Source: Gammaproteobacteria bacterium
GTDB lineage: Bacteria > Pseudomonadota > Gammaproteobacteria > Xanthomonadales > Xanthomonadaceae
Reading direction: 5' to 3'
Length of the DNA: 42,864 bases
Assembly: GCA_012515985.1 (NCBI GenBank)
Contig: JAAYXJ010000212.1
Span: 1 to 42,864 of the forward strand
Shown here in pieces: positions 9,202 to 22,153 of this stretch; within the stretch, counting starts at the first letter, position 1; every line of letters begins with the position of its first letter. Both the position numbers and the translations under genes were made by a program. Below the pieces are notes generated by a model, which ran no database searches, was not told where the DNA came from, and saw nothing but the letters and a program-made list of their open reading frames with translations.

Positions 9202-11452
9202 CTGCCTGCTCCGTCGTGCCTTCCCGCCCGGGATGGACGGGTTCGGTCCCATCTCGTGCCGGCCCTTCCGCCAGTTGGTCTTCAAGCACCCGGCGGAGGC
9301 CGGGATCGGCGCGGATGCGTGATTCGGGCACGCCCGACCGGCGGGCCACCCCGATCCAGTGCAACGCGGCCGCGTTATCGCCCAGCGCCGCCATCGTCTT
9401 CGCGTTCATGACCCCGACCTCGGCGCGGCCGGCCCCGAGCCGTCCCGCGCGTTCCACCATCTCCAGGGCCCGTTCGCGCTGCCCGGAGTTCACCAGGTAC
9501 CAGCCGGTGGCGGCGGCCATGGTGGCGTCGTCGGGATTGATCTCGAGGTACTCGCCGGCCAGCCGCGCCGCTTTCTCATGGGCGTCCGGGGCCTGGCCCG
9601 CCGTCACCGGGTCACCCAGCAGCGCATCGCCCAGATTGCCCCAGAACACGGGGTTCCCCGAGTCGAGTTCCAGCGCCCGCCGCAGCAGGGTGACCGCCGC
9701 CGCGTAATCGCCGTGCTGCTGCTTGATCTCTGCATAGTTGCTCAGCACCGCCGCCGTGGGACGGATCGCGAGCGAGCGTTCGAATGCGAGCGCCGCCTCC
9801 CGGTTGAGCCCGGCGGCGAGGTAGACGCCGCCCAGGCTGCTCCACAGTTCGGCCGAGCCGGGCTCCAGTTCCACCGCACGCCGGAACGCGGTGATCGCGC
9901 CGTCAAGGTTGCCGGCGCGGTACTGCTCCAGCCCGAGGAATCCATGGATCGAAGCGTTGCCCGGGCTGATCTCGATGGCCTCGTGGAAATACGCGGCGGC
10001 GCGTTCGTGTTCCCCGCGCGCCGCATGCAGCTGGGCCATCCCGACCAGGGCCTCCGGTGCCCGCGCCGGGTCGCGCCGCGCCTTGGCGTAGAACGCCATC
10101 GCCTGTCCGGCGTCACCGCTGAGGCGGTGCAGGTCGCCCAGGGCCAGGTCGACCTCGCTGGAGCCCGGCGCCATTTCCCTTGCAAGGGCACACGCGGTCT
10201 GCGCGTTGCGGAACGCCCGGGCATCCTGCATCGCGTCGAACCGCGCGAGTTCCGAGCGGCAGATGCCGGCCTGGGCGCGGAAGAACCCGCTGTCCTCCTC
10301 CAGCGCGCGGTCAAACCACTGGATCGCCGAATCCAGGGCTTCGGAGTCGCTGGCGGCCAGGCGCAGCTGCTGCATGCCCCGCAGGTAGGCGTCGAACGCG
10401 GACGCGTTGCGGGTGGGGGCCAGGCGCCGGGCGAGGGCCTCTTCACGCGGCTGCGGCAGCGCCCCGAGCAACGACTCCACGACCAGCGCGGCGATCTCGG
10501 CCTGGGTGTCGAAGACATCCCCCACCTGCCGGTCGAAACTGCGGCTCCACAGGGTGAATCCGGTGTTGCAGTCGGAAAGCCGGGCGTTGATCCGCACCCG
10601 GTCCCCGTCCCGCCGGACGCTTGCATCCAGGACAGTGGCCACACCCAGCGTCCTTCCCAGGGTCCTTACGTCGGTGTCCAGCTTCGCCGCGGCGGACGCG
10701 GGGATCCGGGCGGCCACGCGCAGGCCCTCGACCCCGGCCAGCGCGTCGTGCATCTCCACGGCCAGCCCCTCGGCGAAGAAGTCCTGGTCCCGATCGCTGC
10801 CCAGGCTGGTGAACGGGAGGACCGCCACCGAGGCTTCGGCCGGGCCCAGCGCCGCGTCGCGCTGGCCGGCCCACAGCAACAGGCCGGCAAGCAGCACCCC
10901 GACCGCCACCGGCAGGGCCCAGGCCGACAGCCTTGACGGGGCTGCTTCCTCCGGGGCCAGGGGACCGCCCCTCCCTTCCAGCGCCACAGCCTCGCCGGCG
11001 CCCGCCGGGCCGTGGGAAGGGACTTCACCGTCCGGCCCGTGGGAGGGCGGACCCGGCCCGGACCCGGCCCACTGCGGCCCTTCGTGGCGCCTGCGGTCCC
11101 CGGACGGAGGTTCCAGCTCGCCGATGAAGGCATATCCCAGGGCATGGCGGGTCTGGATGTAGCGCGGGTGGTGGTGGTCATCCCCCAGCACCGCCCGGAG
11201 CTGGGCGATCGCCCGGGTGAGCACGCCCGGGGTCACGTGGCGGTGGCCCCAGACCGAGTCCAGCAGCTCGTCCCGGGAGACCAGTTCGCCGGGATGCTCA
11301 AGCAGGGCCAGCAGGACGGCGAATGCCTTGGGCTCGATCTGTTGCGGTACGCCGGCGCGGGTCAGGATGTGGCCGACGGTGTCGACCTCCACGTCTCCGA
11401 AGCGGAAATACCGCTCCGGCGGGTTGCCAGGACCGCCTGAGTGCGGCGCCAT
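9164..11452 (-). CDS. Winged-helix (OmpR/CadC-type) DNA-binding protein with one TM helix and TPR repeats
   Basis: N-terminal FRFGDVEVDTVGHILTRAGVPQQIEPKAFAVLLALLEHPGELVSRDELLDSVWGHRHVTPGVLTRAIAQLRAVLGDD; TM LPVAVGVLLAGLLLWAG; multiple C-terminal TPRs. Confidence 0.88.
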   Translation of the reverse strand: MAPHSGGPGNPPERYFRFGDVEVDTVGHILTRAGVPQQIEPKAFAVLLALLEHPGELVSRDELLDSVWGHRHVTPGVLTRAIAQLRAVLGDDHHHPRYIQTRHALGYAFIGELEPPSGDRRRHEGPQWAGSGPGPPSHGPDGEVPSHGPAGAGEAVALEGRGGPLAPEEAAPSRLSAWALPVAVGVLLAGLLLWAGQRDAALGPAEASVAVLPFTSLGSDRDQDFFAEGLAVEMHDALAGVEGLRVAARIPASAAAKLDTDVRTLGRTLGVATVLDASVRRDGDRVRINARLSDCNTGFTLWSRSFDRQVGDVFDTQAEIAALVVESLLGALPQPREEALARRLAPTRNASAFDAYLRGMQQLRLAASDSEALDSAIQWFDRALEEDSGFFRAQAGICRSELARFDAMQDARAFRNAQTACALAREMAPGSSEVDLALGDLHRLSGDAGQAMAFYAKARRDPARAPEALVGMAQLHAARGEHERAAAYFHEAIEISPGNASIHGFLGLEQYRAGNLDGAITAFRRAVELEPGSAELWSSLGGVYLAAGLNREAALAFERSLAIRPTAAVLSNYAEIKQQHGDYAAAVTLLRRALELDSGNPVFWGNLGDALLGDPVTAGQAPDAHEKAARLAGEYLEINPDDATMAAATGWYLVNSGQRERALEMVERAGRLGAGRAEVGVMNAKTMAALGDNAAALHWIGVARRSGVPESRIRADPGLRRVLEDQLAEGPARDGTEPVHPGREGTTEQADEQEKQTGQPHP

Positions 11453-11584
11453 CGCCTTTTCCTCACGGCCTCACGGTTCCCTCCGCATTCGCTCATGCAA
11501 GCGTCGGGGTTACTTCATGACTTAACGCCGGCCCGCACCGAATCTGGCCATGCGCCGATGGGGCGCGCCCCACAGGAGACCGCC

Positions 11585-12214
11585 ATGAACGCCACCTTCG
11601 CCAACGCCGTCCTCCCGCTCTCCCCGGTGCGGCCGCACCGCCGCTTCCATGTCGGCGGACACGCCCTGCGGCCCGAGGCCGTCGCGGCGTTCAACCGGGT
11701 GCTGGAGCGGCTCGGGACCGCGCCCCTGGATGAGGACCAGATCGCCTCGTTCAGCCGTGCAGTCAGTCCGCGCCAGGATGCGACGGCTGTGCCTGCCTGG
11801 ATCCTCACCCACATGCGCGACGCAGCCGCGATCAGGCTGATGCTCGGCGATCCGGGCTGGGACCTGCTCGAACGCGCTGCGGACCCGGCCCATGTGGTCA
11901 GCGACTATCTGCGCGACCACGCGGACCTGATCCCCGACCGCCTGCCGGTGCTCGGGCGCCTGGACGACGCCATCGTGGTGGAAGCCGCCTGGTCCGGGAT
12001 CGGCACCGAGGTGATCGATTACCTGGACTACCGCCGGCTGAGGCGGCTGGAAGCGGCCATGCGTGGCTGCGATGAACGGGCTTTCCGCTTCGGCCGCACC
12101 GACTGGGAGGAAGCCCGGCAGGCCGAGGCCGCACTGGTCCGGCACCTTCGGGAAGTGGGTACCCGCAGCTACCTGCCGGCGACCGGCGGGCCCGGCCGGT
12201 TCCGCATCAACTGA
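11585..12214 (+). CDS. Hypothetical protein with a weak DUF1232/YkvA-like segment
   Basis: ORF with DHADLIPDRLPVLGRLDDAIVVEAAWSG, reminiscent of DUF1232; divergent from the TPR regulator. Confidence 0.65.
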   Translation: MNATFANAVLPLSPVRPHRRFHVGGHALRPEAVAAFNRVLERLGTAPLDEDQIASFSRAVSPRQDATAVPAWILTHMRDAAAIRLMLGDPGWDLLERAADPAHVVSDYLRDHADLIPDRLPVLGRLDDAIVVEAAWSGIGTEVIDYLDYRRLRRLEAAMRGCDERAFRFGRTDWEEARQAEAALVRHLREVGTRSYLPATGGPGRFRIN

Positions 12215-12230
12215 CGTGCGTGCAACGACA

Positions 12231-12258
12231 GCGGGCGCGCCACGGATGGCGCGCCCGC
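12231..12258. terminator. Perfect 12-bp hairpin between the hypothetical gene and dnaE
   Basis: GCGGGCGCGCCA-CGGA-TGGCGCGCCCGC; no strong T-tract. Confidence 0.5.
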
Positions 12259-12310
12259 CCTGCTGTCAAGCCTTGTCCCCGCCTGCCCCGCCGCCTACGC
12301 TGCATGGGCC

Positions 12311-15838
<3,528 letters not shown>

Positions 15839-15874
15839 CCCCGCCTCCGGCGCGATCCTCCCGAACCCGCCCCG

Positions 15875-18226
15875 CTAGTCCTCGCCTCCACCGGCGTGCT
15901 CATCGAGCACCGGCTGCACCCGCTCGTCCCAGAACTTGCGCACCGCCTTCGTAAGCGCCTCGCGGCCGGCATCGTTGACGATCACCGCGTCCGCGATCTC
16001 CCGGTGTTCGGCGTCCGAAGGCTGGGCGTCCATCCGCTCCCAGGCCTCTTCGCGGGTCATGCCGCGCACGTTGACCAGCCGCTCCACGCGCACCTCGGCG
16101 GGCGCCTCCACCACCAGCACCAGGTCCAGCCCGGCCCGCGGCTGGTCGGTCTCCGCCAGCATCGGCATGTCGGCCACCACCACCGCGTCCGGACCGGCCT
16201 GTGCTGCAAGCCGCGAGAACTCGGCGCGCACGCGCGGGTGGATGATCTGGTTGAGCCGGGCCCGCGCGGTATCGTTGCCCGAAACCAGCCTGCCCAGTGC
16301 GGCGCGGTCGACGTTCCCGCCGGGGGCGATCACCTCATCGCCGAACAGCTCCCTGATCTCCGCGACCGCGTCGGTGCCCGGACCGATCAGACGTGCGACC
16401 AGTTCGTCGGCGCTGATCACCACCGCCCCAAGCGCTCGCAGGTCCTCGGCCGCAAGCGTACGGCCGGAACCGATCCCCCCCGTCAGCCCGATGGTCAGCA
16501 ATGCCGCGCTGTCGCGAAGTTGCCGGCCCAGGCGGGTGGCCGGGGGATGGGTGTCGTGCTCGGGCTCCGTGCCCGGCTCGTACTCGGGCCGGATCACGTA
16601 CTCGGCCATGTCGTGCTCGTCCTCGCGGGCCCGGCGCCTGTACTCCTCCACCGGCAGCACCTGCTTCCACTGCCGGGTGCGCAGCGGCTTGAGGGTCCCC
16701 GCATCCTCGCGCAGCGCGCGCAGCAGCAGCAGGCACAGGCCCATCACCAGCAGCATCACCGGCGCACCGATGACGATGATGACCTCCTGCAGCGCGGCCA
16801 GACCGTGTTCGCCCGAGGTGACCAGGATCACTGCGCACACCACCCCCACCGACATCGCCCACAGCACCCGCTGCCGCTTCGGCCCCACGTCCCCGTGCCC
16901 CGACGCGAGGTTGTCGAGCACCAGCGCGCCGGAGTCCAGCGATGTCACGAAGAAGATGGTGATCACCACCAGCGCCAGCACCGCGGTGAAGCCGTAGAAC
17001 GGAAACGACTGCAGGAACTGGAACAGCGCCGCTTCCACATTGCCGTTGGTGACGATGGTTTGGGTGAGGCTGCCGGCGGTCTCCGGCGCCCGGTCGATCC
17101 GGAACGCGCTGAAGCCCCAGGTACCCATCCAGATGATGACGAAGGCCGTCGGCAGGCCGATCGACGCGGTGACGAACTCGCGGATTGAGCGGCCGCGCGA
17201 GATGCGGGCGATGAACAGCCCCACGAAGGGCGACCAGGTGACGGTCCACGCGTAGTAGAAGACGGTCCAGTCCCCCGACCACCGGCCGCCACCAAAGGAA
17301 TCGTTGAAGAACGAGAGCGCCGGGAGGTGCGACATGTACGCGCCGGCCGACTCCACGATGGCGCGGATGGTATCCATGCTTGCGCCCCACATGAGCACGA
17401 ACAGCATCAGGGCCACGGTGAGCACGATGTTGAGGTAGGACAGCCGCTTGACGCCCTGGTCCAGGCCGGCCAGCGCCGACGCCAGCGCGAGCGCCGTGAT
17501 CACCGCGATGATCCCCGCCTGCAGCCAGCCGTTCATGGGAACACCCATGACGTAGTTCATGCCGGCGTTGATCTGCATCGCGCCAAGGCCCACCGACACC
17601 GCCAGCCCGAACACCGTGGCCACCACGCAGGTGATGTCCACCGCCCTGCCCCAGGGGCCGTGGATGCCCTCGCCGATCAGCGGCTGCAGCGCCGACGACA
17701 CCCGCGGCGGCAGCCGGCGCTTGTAGGTGAAGTAGCCGAAGCACATGCCCGGGATCACCAGCAGGGCCCACATGTGGATGCCGAAGTGGAAGTTGGCGAT
17801 CGCCAGCGCCTGCATCGCCGCCATGTCGGTGGCGGGCTCGGTACCGTAGAGCGGCGGATTGGCGTAATGGTTCATGGGCTCGGCCACGCCCCAGAACATC
17901 AGCACGGCGCCCACCCCGGCGGCGAACAGCATGCCGAACCAGGCCACCCCGGAAAATTCAGGCTTGGCATCGTCCTGCCCGAGCTTCGCCCGCCCGTAGC
18001 GGCTGGCCGCCAGCCCGAACGCGAACAGGACCAGCGCGGTCGTCCCCAGGGTGTACATCCAGCCCAGCTCGTAGCGCAGCCAGCTGGCCACCACGCCGAA
18101 CGCGCTCTGGACGGGGCCGGGGAACAGGGACATCGCGGCTGCGAACGCGGCGATGATCAACAGTGAAATGAAGAACGTCGCGGGGCCGGTGCGAAGGCCG
18201 AGGAAATCGTGCAGCCGGGTCAGCAT
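15875..18226 (-). CDS. BCCT-family transporter fused in frame to a C-terminal CoaE (dephospho-CoA kinase)-like domain
   Basis: One uninterrupted frame. BCCT signatures FAAGVGAVLMFWGVAEP and YYAWTVTWSPFVGLFIARISRGRSIREF, then LTIGLTGGIGSGRTLAAEDLRALGAVVISADELVARLIGPG...HPRVRAEF...IADAVIVNDAG at 15875-16498. Confidence 0.9.
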   Translation of the reverse strand: MLTRLHDFLGLRTGPATFFISLLIIAAFAAAMSLFPGPVQSAFGVVASWLRYELGWMYTLGTTALVLFAFGLAASRYGRAKLGQDDAKPEFSGVAWFGMLFAAGVGAVLMFWGVAEPMNHYANPPLYGTEPATDMAAMQALAIANFHFGIHMWALLVIPGMCFGYFTYKRRLPPRVSSALQPLIGEGIHGPWGRAVDITCVVATVFGLAVSVGLGAMQINAGMNYVMGVPMNGWLQAGIIAVITALALASALAGLDQGVKRLSYLNIVLTVALMLFVLMWGASMDTIRAIVESAGAYMSHLPALSFFNDSFGGGRWSGDWTVFYYAWTVTWSPFVGLFIARISRGRSIREFVTASIGLPTAFVIIWMGTWGFSAFRIDRAPETAGSLTQTIVTNGNVEAALFQFLQSFPFYGFTAVLALVVITIFFVTSLDSGALVLDNLASGHGDVGPKRQRVLWAMSVGVVCAVILVTSGEHGLAALQEVIIVIGAPVMLLVMGLCLLLLRALREDAGTLKPLRTRQWKQVLPVEEYRRRAREDEHDMAEYVIRPEYEPGTEPEHDTHPPATRLGRQLRDSAALLTIGLTGGIGSGRTLAAEDLRALGAVVISADELVARLIGPGTDAVAEIRELFGDEVIAPGGNVDRAALGRLVSGNDTARARLNQIIHPRVRAEFSRLAAQAGPDAVVVADMPMLAETDQPRAGLDLVLVVEAPAEVRVERLVNVRGMTREEAWERMDAQPSDAEHREIADAVIVNDAGREALTKAVRKFWDERVQPVLDEHAGGGED

Positions 18227-18404
18227 GAGCCGTCCGTTGGTCAAGATCCCGGCACATGGTGCCACGCACGCGTGATGGCGCCGTACCCGGCGGGCCGCAG
18301 GCGATCCGGCGTGGGAAGGCGGCGAGGCCCCACACACGCTCCGGTACGGTGCCCCGGCGGCCGGTCCGATAGACTGTCGGGATTGTTTCCGGCCTTCGTA
18401 CCCG

Positions 18405-19364
18405 ATGAATCCGAATTACCTCGATTTCGAACAGCCCATCGCCGATCTTGAGGCGAAGATCCACGACCTGCGCCAGGCCAGCACCGGCCCCGGGGTCAAC
18501 ATCGACGCCGAGCTGCGCACCCTGCAGGACAAGCTGCGCCGGCGCACCGCGCAGATCTTCCGCGACCTCACCCCCTGGCAGGTGGCCCAGCTGGCGCGCC
18601 ATCCCGCACGCCCGTACACCAGCGACTACATCCGGGTGATGTGCGACGAGTTCGAAGAGCTGGCGGGCGACCGCGCGTTTGCCGACGACCCGGCGATCAT
18701 CGGCGGCCTGGGGCGCATCAACGGCCGCAGCGTGATGATCATCGGCCATGAGAAGGGCCGCGACACCCGCTCCAAGGTTCGCCGCAACTTCGGCATGCCG
18801 CGCCCGGAGGGCTACCGCAAGGCGCTGCGGCTGATGAAGATGGCCGAGCGCTTCGGCCTGCCGCTGCTGACCTTCATTGACACCCCGGGCGCGTACCCCG
18901 GCATTGGCGCCGAGGAGCGCGGCCAGTCCGAGGCCATTGCGCGCAACCTGATGGAGATGGCCGAGCTGAAGATCCCGGTGCTGTGCACCGTGATCGGCGA
19001 GGGAGGCTCGGGCGGCGCGCTGGCGATCGGCGTGGGCGACCGGACCCTGATGCTTGAGTACAGCACCTATTCCGTGATCTCCCCGGAAGGCTGCGCCTCG
19101 ATCCTGTGGAAGGATGCGGACAAGAAGCGCGATGCCGCCGAACAGCTGGGGCTGACCGCCAAGCGCCTGGTCGAACTGGGCCTGGTGGACAAGCTGGTGC
19201 GTGAGCCGATCGGCGGCGCCCACCGCAACCCCACCCAGACCGCGATCCGGCTCAAGGCGGTGCTGCTCAACCAGCTCGACGAACTGGAGGCAATGCCCCC
19301 GGCCCAGCTGGTGGAACGGCGCTACCAGCGCCTGCGGGGCTACGGCGCCTACGAATCCGGCTGA
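18405..19364 (+). CDS. accA: Acetyl-CoA carboxylase carboxyltransferase subunit alpha
   Basis: [73 protein letters not shown]. Confidence 0.97.
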   Translation: MNPNYLDFEQPIADLEAKIHDLRQASTGPGVNIDAELRTLQDKLRRRTAQIFRDLTPWQVAQLARHPARPYTSDYIRVMCDEFEELAGDRAFADDPAIIGGLGRINGRSVMIIGHEKGRDTRSKVRRNFGMPRPEGYRKALRLMKMAERFGLPLLTFIDTPGAYPGIGAEERGQSEAIARNLMEMAELKIPVLCTVIGEGGSGGALAIGVGDRTLMLEYSTYSVISPEGCASILWKDADKKRDAAEQLGLTAKRLVELGLVDKLVREPIGGAHRNPTQTAIRLKAVLLNQLDELEAMPPAQLVERRYQRLRGYGAYESG

Positions 19365-19447
19365 CCCACGGGCCTGGTGGCCGCCCCTGCGCCACGCCGA
19401 CTACCATCGGTGGGCCGGCAACCGGCCGGCGCAATGGGGAGAAGTCA

Positions 19448-19732
19448 ATGGTCATCCGAAAGATCGACGTCCTTTCCGCCGGCAAGATCGGCGGCATCAT
19501 CGCCGCCGCGCTCGGCCTGCTGATGGGCCTGTTCATGCTGGTGTTCGGCGGCCTTATCGGCAGCCTGGCCGGGGGTGACGGCGGGATCTTTGCCTTGGGG
19601 GGCGGTTTCGCCGCGGTCATCATCCTGCCGATCATGTACGGCGTCTTCGGCTTCATCGGGGCGCTGATCCAGGCGCTGATCTACAACCTGGCGGCCGGCT
19701 TCGTCGGCGGCCTGCGCATCGAGACGGAGTGA
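19448..19732 (+). CDS. Small (94 aa) two-TM Gly-rich membrane protein
   Basis: MVIRKIDVLSAGKIGGIIAAALGLLMGLFMLVFGG...; RBS-like GGGGAGAAG just upstream. Confidence 0.75.
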   Translation: MVIRKIDVLSAGKIGGIIAAALGLLMGLFMLVFGGLIGSLAGGDGGIFALGGGFAAVIILPIMYGVFGFIGALIQALIYNLAAGFVGGLRIETE

Positions 19733-19737
19733 CCACC

Positions 19738-19775
19738 AGCGGCCGTGGGCCGCGCTGCCCGCGGCCGCTCTTTCC
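19738..19775 (+). terminator. Strong hairpin plus CTTTCC directly before the tilS start
   Basis: AGCGGCCGTGGG-CCGCGCTG-CCCGCGGCCGCT followed by CTTTCC; 12-bp stem with one G-T pair. Confidence 0.5.
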
Positions 19776-21089
19776 ATGAGCCGAAACCTTGCCCTGCCCC
19801 CACCCCCCGTGTCCGCTCCGGTCGTGGCCGGCTTCAGCGGCGGGCTGGACTCCACCGTGCTGTTGCACCTGCTCGCCTCCGACCAGACGCAGCGCGCGCC
19901 CGGCCTGTGCGCCATCCACGTGCACCACGGCCTGAATGACCGCGCCGACGTGTGGGCGGAACACTGCCAGCGCACCTGCGAAGCGCTCGACGTGCCCCTG
20001 CGGATCGTCCGCGTCACGGTCGACCGCGGCTCGGGATTGGGACTGGAAGGGGCGGCCCGCGACGCCCGCTACCGGGCGTTCAGCGACCACCTGCCTGACG
20101 GCGGGATCATTGCGCTGGCGCACCACCGCGACGACCAGGCCGAAACCTTCCTGCTGCGCGCCCTGCGCGGCTCCGGCGTGGATGGCCTGCGCGGAATGCC
20201 GGCCTGGCGGCGCCTGGGAAGGGGATGGCTGTGGCGCCCGCTGCTTTCGCAGCCGCGCGACGCCCTGCTCGCATACGCCCGGCATGCCGGCCTGGACTGG
20301 GTGGAAGATCCGTCCAACGAGGTCGCCGCCCATGACCGCAACCACCTCCGCCGCCACGTGATGCCGCTGCTGCGCCAGCGCTGGCCGCACGCGGATGCCA
20401 TGCTGGCGCGCAGCGCGGCACTTTGCGGCGAGGCTGCGCACCTGTTGGCAGCGGGGGACGCAGCGGCGCTCGATGACGTTTCCACCGCGTCGCCGATAAT
20501 GATCGATGTCCCGCGCCTGCTGCAGCACCCGCCGGAGCGGCGCGCACGCGTGCTGCGCCTGTGGCTGGAGCGCCTGGGCCTCCCCCCCCTGCCGGCCGAG
20601 GGCATCGCGCGCATCGAAGCCGGCCTGCTCGGGCCGGCCGGTGACACCCTCCCTGAATTCGCCTGGTCGGGCAGCGTGATCCGCCGCTGGCGCGACCGCC
20701 TGCATGCCTCCCGGCAGCGCGCCGGCCTGCCGGACGGGTTTGAGGTGACCTGGGACGGCCGCGCCCCGCTGCGGCTTCCCACCGGCGACACGCTGGAACT
20801 GGAAGGCCTGGATATCCACGATTCCCCGGGCGCGCCATGGCCCCTGGTTGTGCGGGCGCGCCGCGGCGGGGAGCGGATCACCCTGCCGGGCCGCATGCAT
20901 TCGCACGAACTGAGGAAAGTCCTGCAGGAGCGTGCGGTGCCGCCGTGGCTGCGCGGGCGCATGCCGCTGGTGTGCAGCCCCGGGGGCACGGTGCTGGCGG
21001 CCGGGGACGTGGCGCTTTCCGCGGAACTTGAACACCAGCTGGCCCGGAGCGGCTTGCGCCTGCGCTGGCGCTGTCCGGACCCCGCCTGA
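19776..21089 (+). CDS. tilS: tRNA(Ile)-lysidine synthetase
   Basis: VVAGFSGGLDSTVLLHLL, IHVHHGLNDRADVWAEHCQ, ALAHHRDDQAETFLLRALRGSG. Confidence 0.94.
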   Translation: MSRNLALPPPPVSAPVVAGFSGGLDSTVLLHLLASDQTQRAPGLCAIHVHHGLNDRADVWAEHCQRTCEALDVPLRIVRVTVDRGSGLGLEGAARDARYRAFSDHLPDGGIIALAHHRDDQAETFLLRALRGSGVDGLRGMPAWRRLGRGWLWRPLLSQPRDALLAYARHAGLDWVEDPSNEVAAHDRNHLRRHVMPLLRQRWPHADAMLARSAALCGEAAHLLAAGDAAALDDVSTASPIMIDVPRLLQHPPERRARVLRLWLERLGLPPLPAEGIARIEAGLLGPAGDTLPEFAWSGSVIRRWRDRLHASRQRAGLPDGFEVTWDGRAPLRLPTGDTLELEGLDIHDSPGAPWPLVVRARRGGERITLPGRMHSHELRKVLQERAVPPWLRGRMPLVCSPGGTVLAAGDVALSAELEHQLARSGLRLRWRCPDPA

Positions 21090-21125
21090 TTTGCGTATCT
21101 ATCCACATGGGCCTGGAAAAGCCCC

Positions 21126-21147
21126 GCGGAGCCGGCCGCGGCTCCGC
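21126..21147. terminator. Hairpin downstream of tilS
   Basis: GCGGAGCC-GGCCGC-GGCTCCGC inverted repeat; no T-tract. Confidence 0.35.
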
Positions 21148-21228
21148 AGACCCGAGCCGCATGCAGGATGCGCGTGCCAGGCCAGGATCGGCCGAACCCT
21201 TGCAGATTCCGCAACCGGCCGCCCCCGA

Positions 21229-22134
21229 ATGAACAACCGGCACCCGCAGCTTGCCACTCCGCGACAGCCACCTGCCCCTTACTCTGTTAACTTAGCCACA
21301 CCCTCCGCAGGACCCGGGTCGCCAGTGGTTGACGCACACTCTCAGGATCCAACGGCCACAGCCCGCGCCACCACTCCTCCCGATGCCGAGCCCGCCCTGG
21401 TTGCCGAAGCCACCGACCACGGCATCCGCCAGATCGAGTTCGGCCACCTGACCCACGTGGGCCTGCGCCGCGACCTCAACGAGGACACGTATTACGGCGA
21501 CAGCGAGCTGGGCCTCTGGCTCGTGGCCGATGGCATGGGGGGGCACGAATACGGCGAGGTGGCCAGCGCCCTGGCACGCGAGACCATCGTGCGCGAAACC
21601 CGCCAGGGCACGCCGCTGGCGCAGGCGATACGGATCGCGGACGAGGAGATCATCCGCGCCTCCCGCCAGCGCCACGATACCCTGCCCATGGGCACCACGG
21701 TGGTCGCCGCGCGCATCGCCAACGACCGCTTCGAAGTGGCCTGGGTCGGGGACAGCCGGGTCTACCTTTGGCACGCCGGGCGCCTGACCCAGCTCTCGCA
21801 GGACCACAGCTACGTGCAGGAGCTGATCAGCCAGGGCACCATCAGCGTGGACCAGGCGCGCAACCATCCGCACCGCAACGTGGTGACCCAGGCGCTCGGG
21901 ATCACCGATCCGAAGGCGCTCAACGTCGAGACCATGACCGGCGAGCTTCTGCCGGGGATGCAGCTGCTGCTGTGCAGCGACGGCCTGACCGAGGAGGTGG
22001 ACGACGGCAGCATCGCCCGGGTGCTGTCGCACACCGAGTGCAGCGCGCAGGAATGCGTGGATGGGCTGGTGGCCGCGGCGCTCGACAACGGCGGCTCCGA
22101 CAACGTCACCGTCGTGCTGGTGCGCCGGGCCTGA
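21229..22134 (+). CDS. PP2C-family serine/threonine protein phosphatase (start uncertain)
   Basis: GHLTHVGLRRDLNEDTYYGD, LWLVADGMGGHEYGEVAS, WVGDSRVYLWHAGRLTQLSQDHS, CSDGLTEEV, NGGSDNVTVVLV. Confidence 0.9.
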   Translation: MNNRHPQLATPRQPPAPYSVNLATPSAGPGSPVVDAHSQDPTATARATTPPDAEPALVAEATDHGIRQIEFGHLTHVGLRRDLNEDTYYGDSELGLWLVADGMGGHEYGEVASALARETIVRETRQGTPLAQAIRIADEEIIRASRQRHDTLPMGTTVVAARIANDRFEVAWVGDSRVYLWHAGRLTQLSQDHSYVQELISQGTISVDQARNHPHRNVVTQALGITDPKALNVETMTGELLPGMQLLLCSDGLTEEVDDGSIARVLSHTECSAQECVDGLVAAALDNGGSDNVTVVLVRRA

Positions 22135-22153
22135 GCCGCAGGCCCCGTCGGGC

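Noticed and set aside
9359-10936. 525-aa plus-strand ORF opposite the TPR regulator
   Set aside because: Shadow of the wHTH-TPR gene; no motif support.
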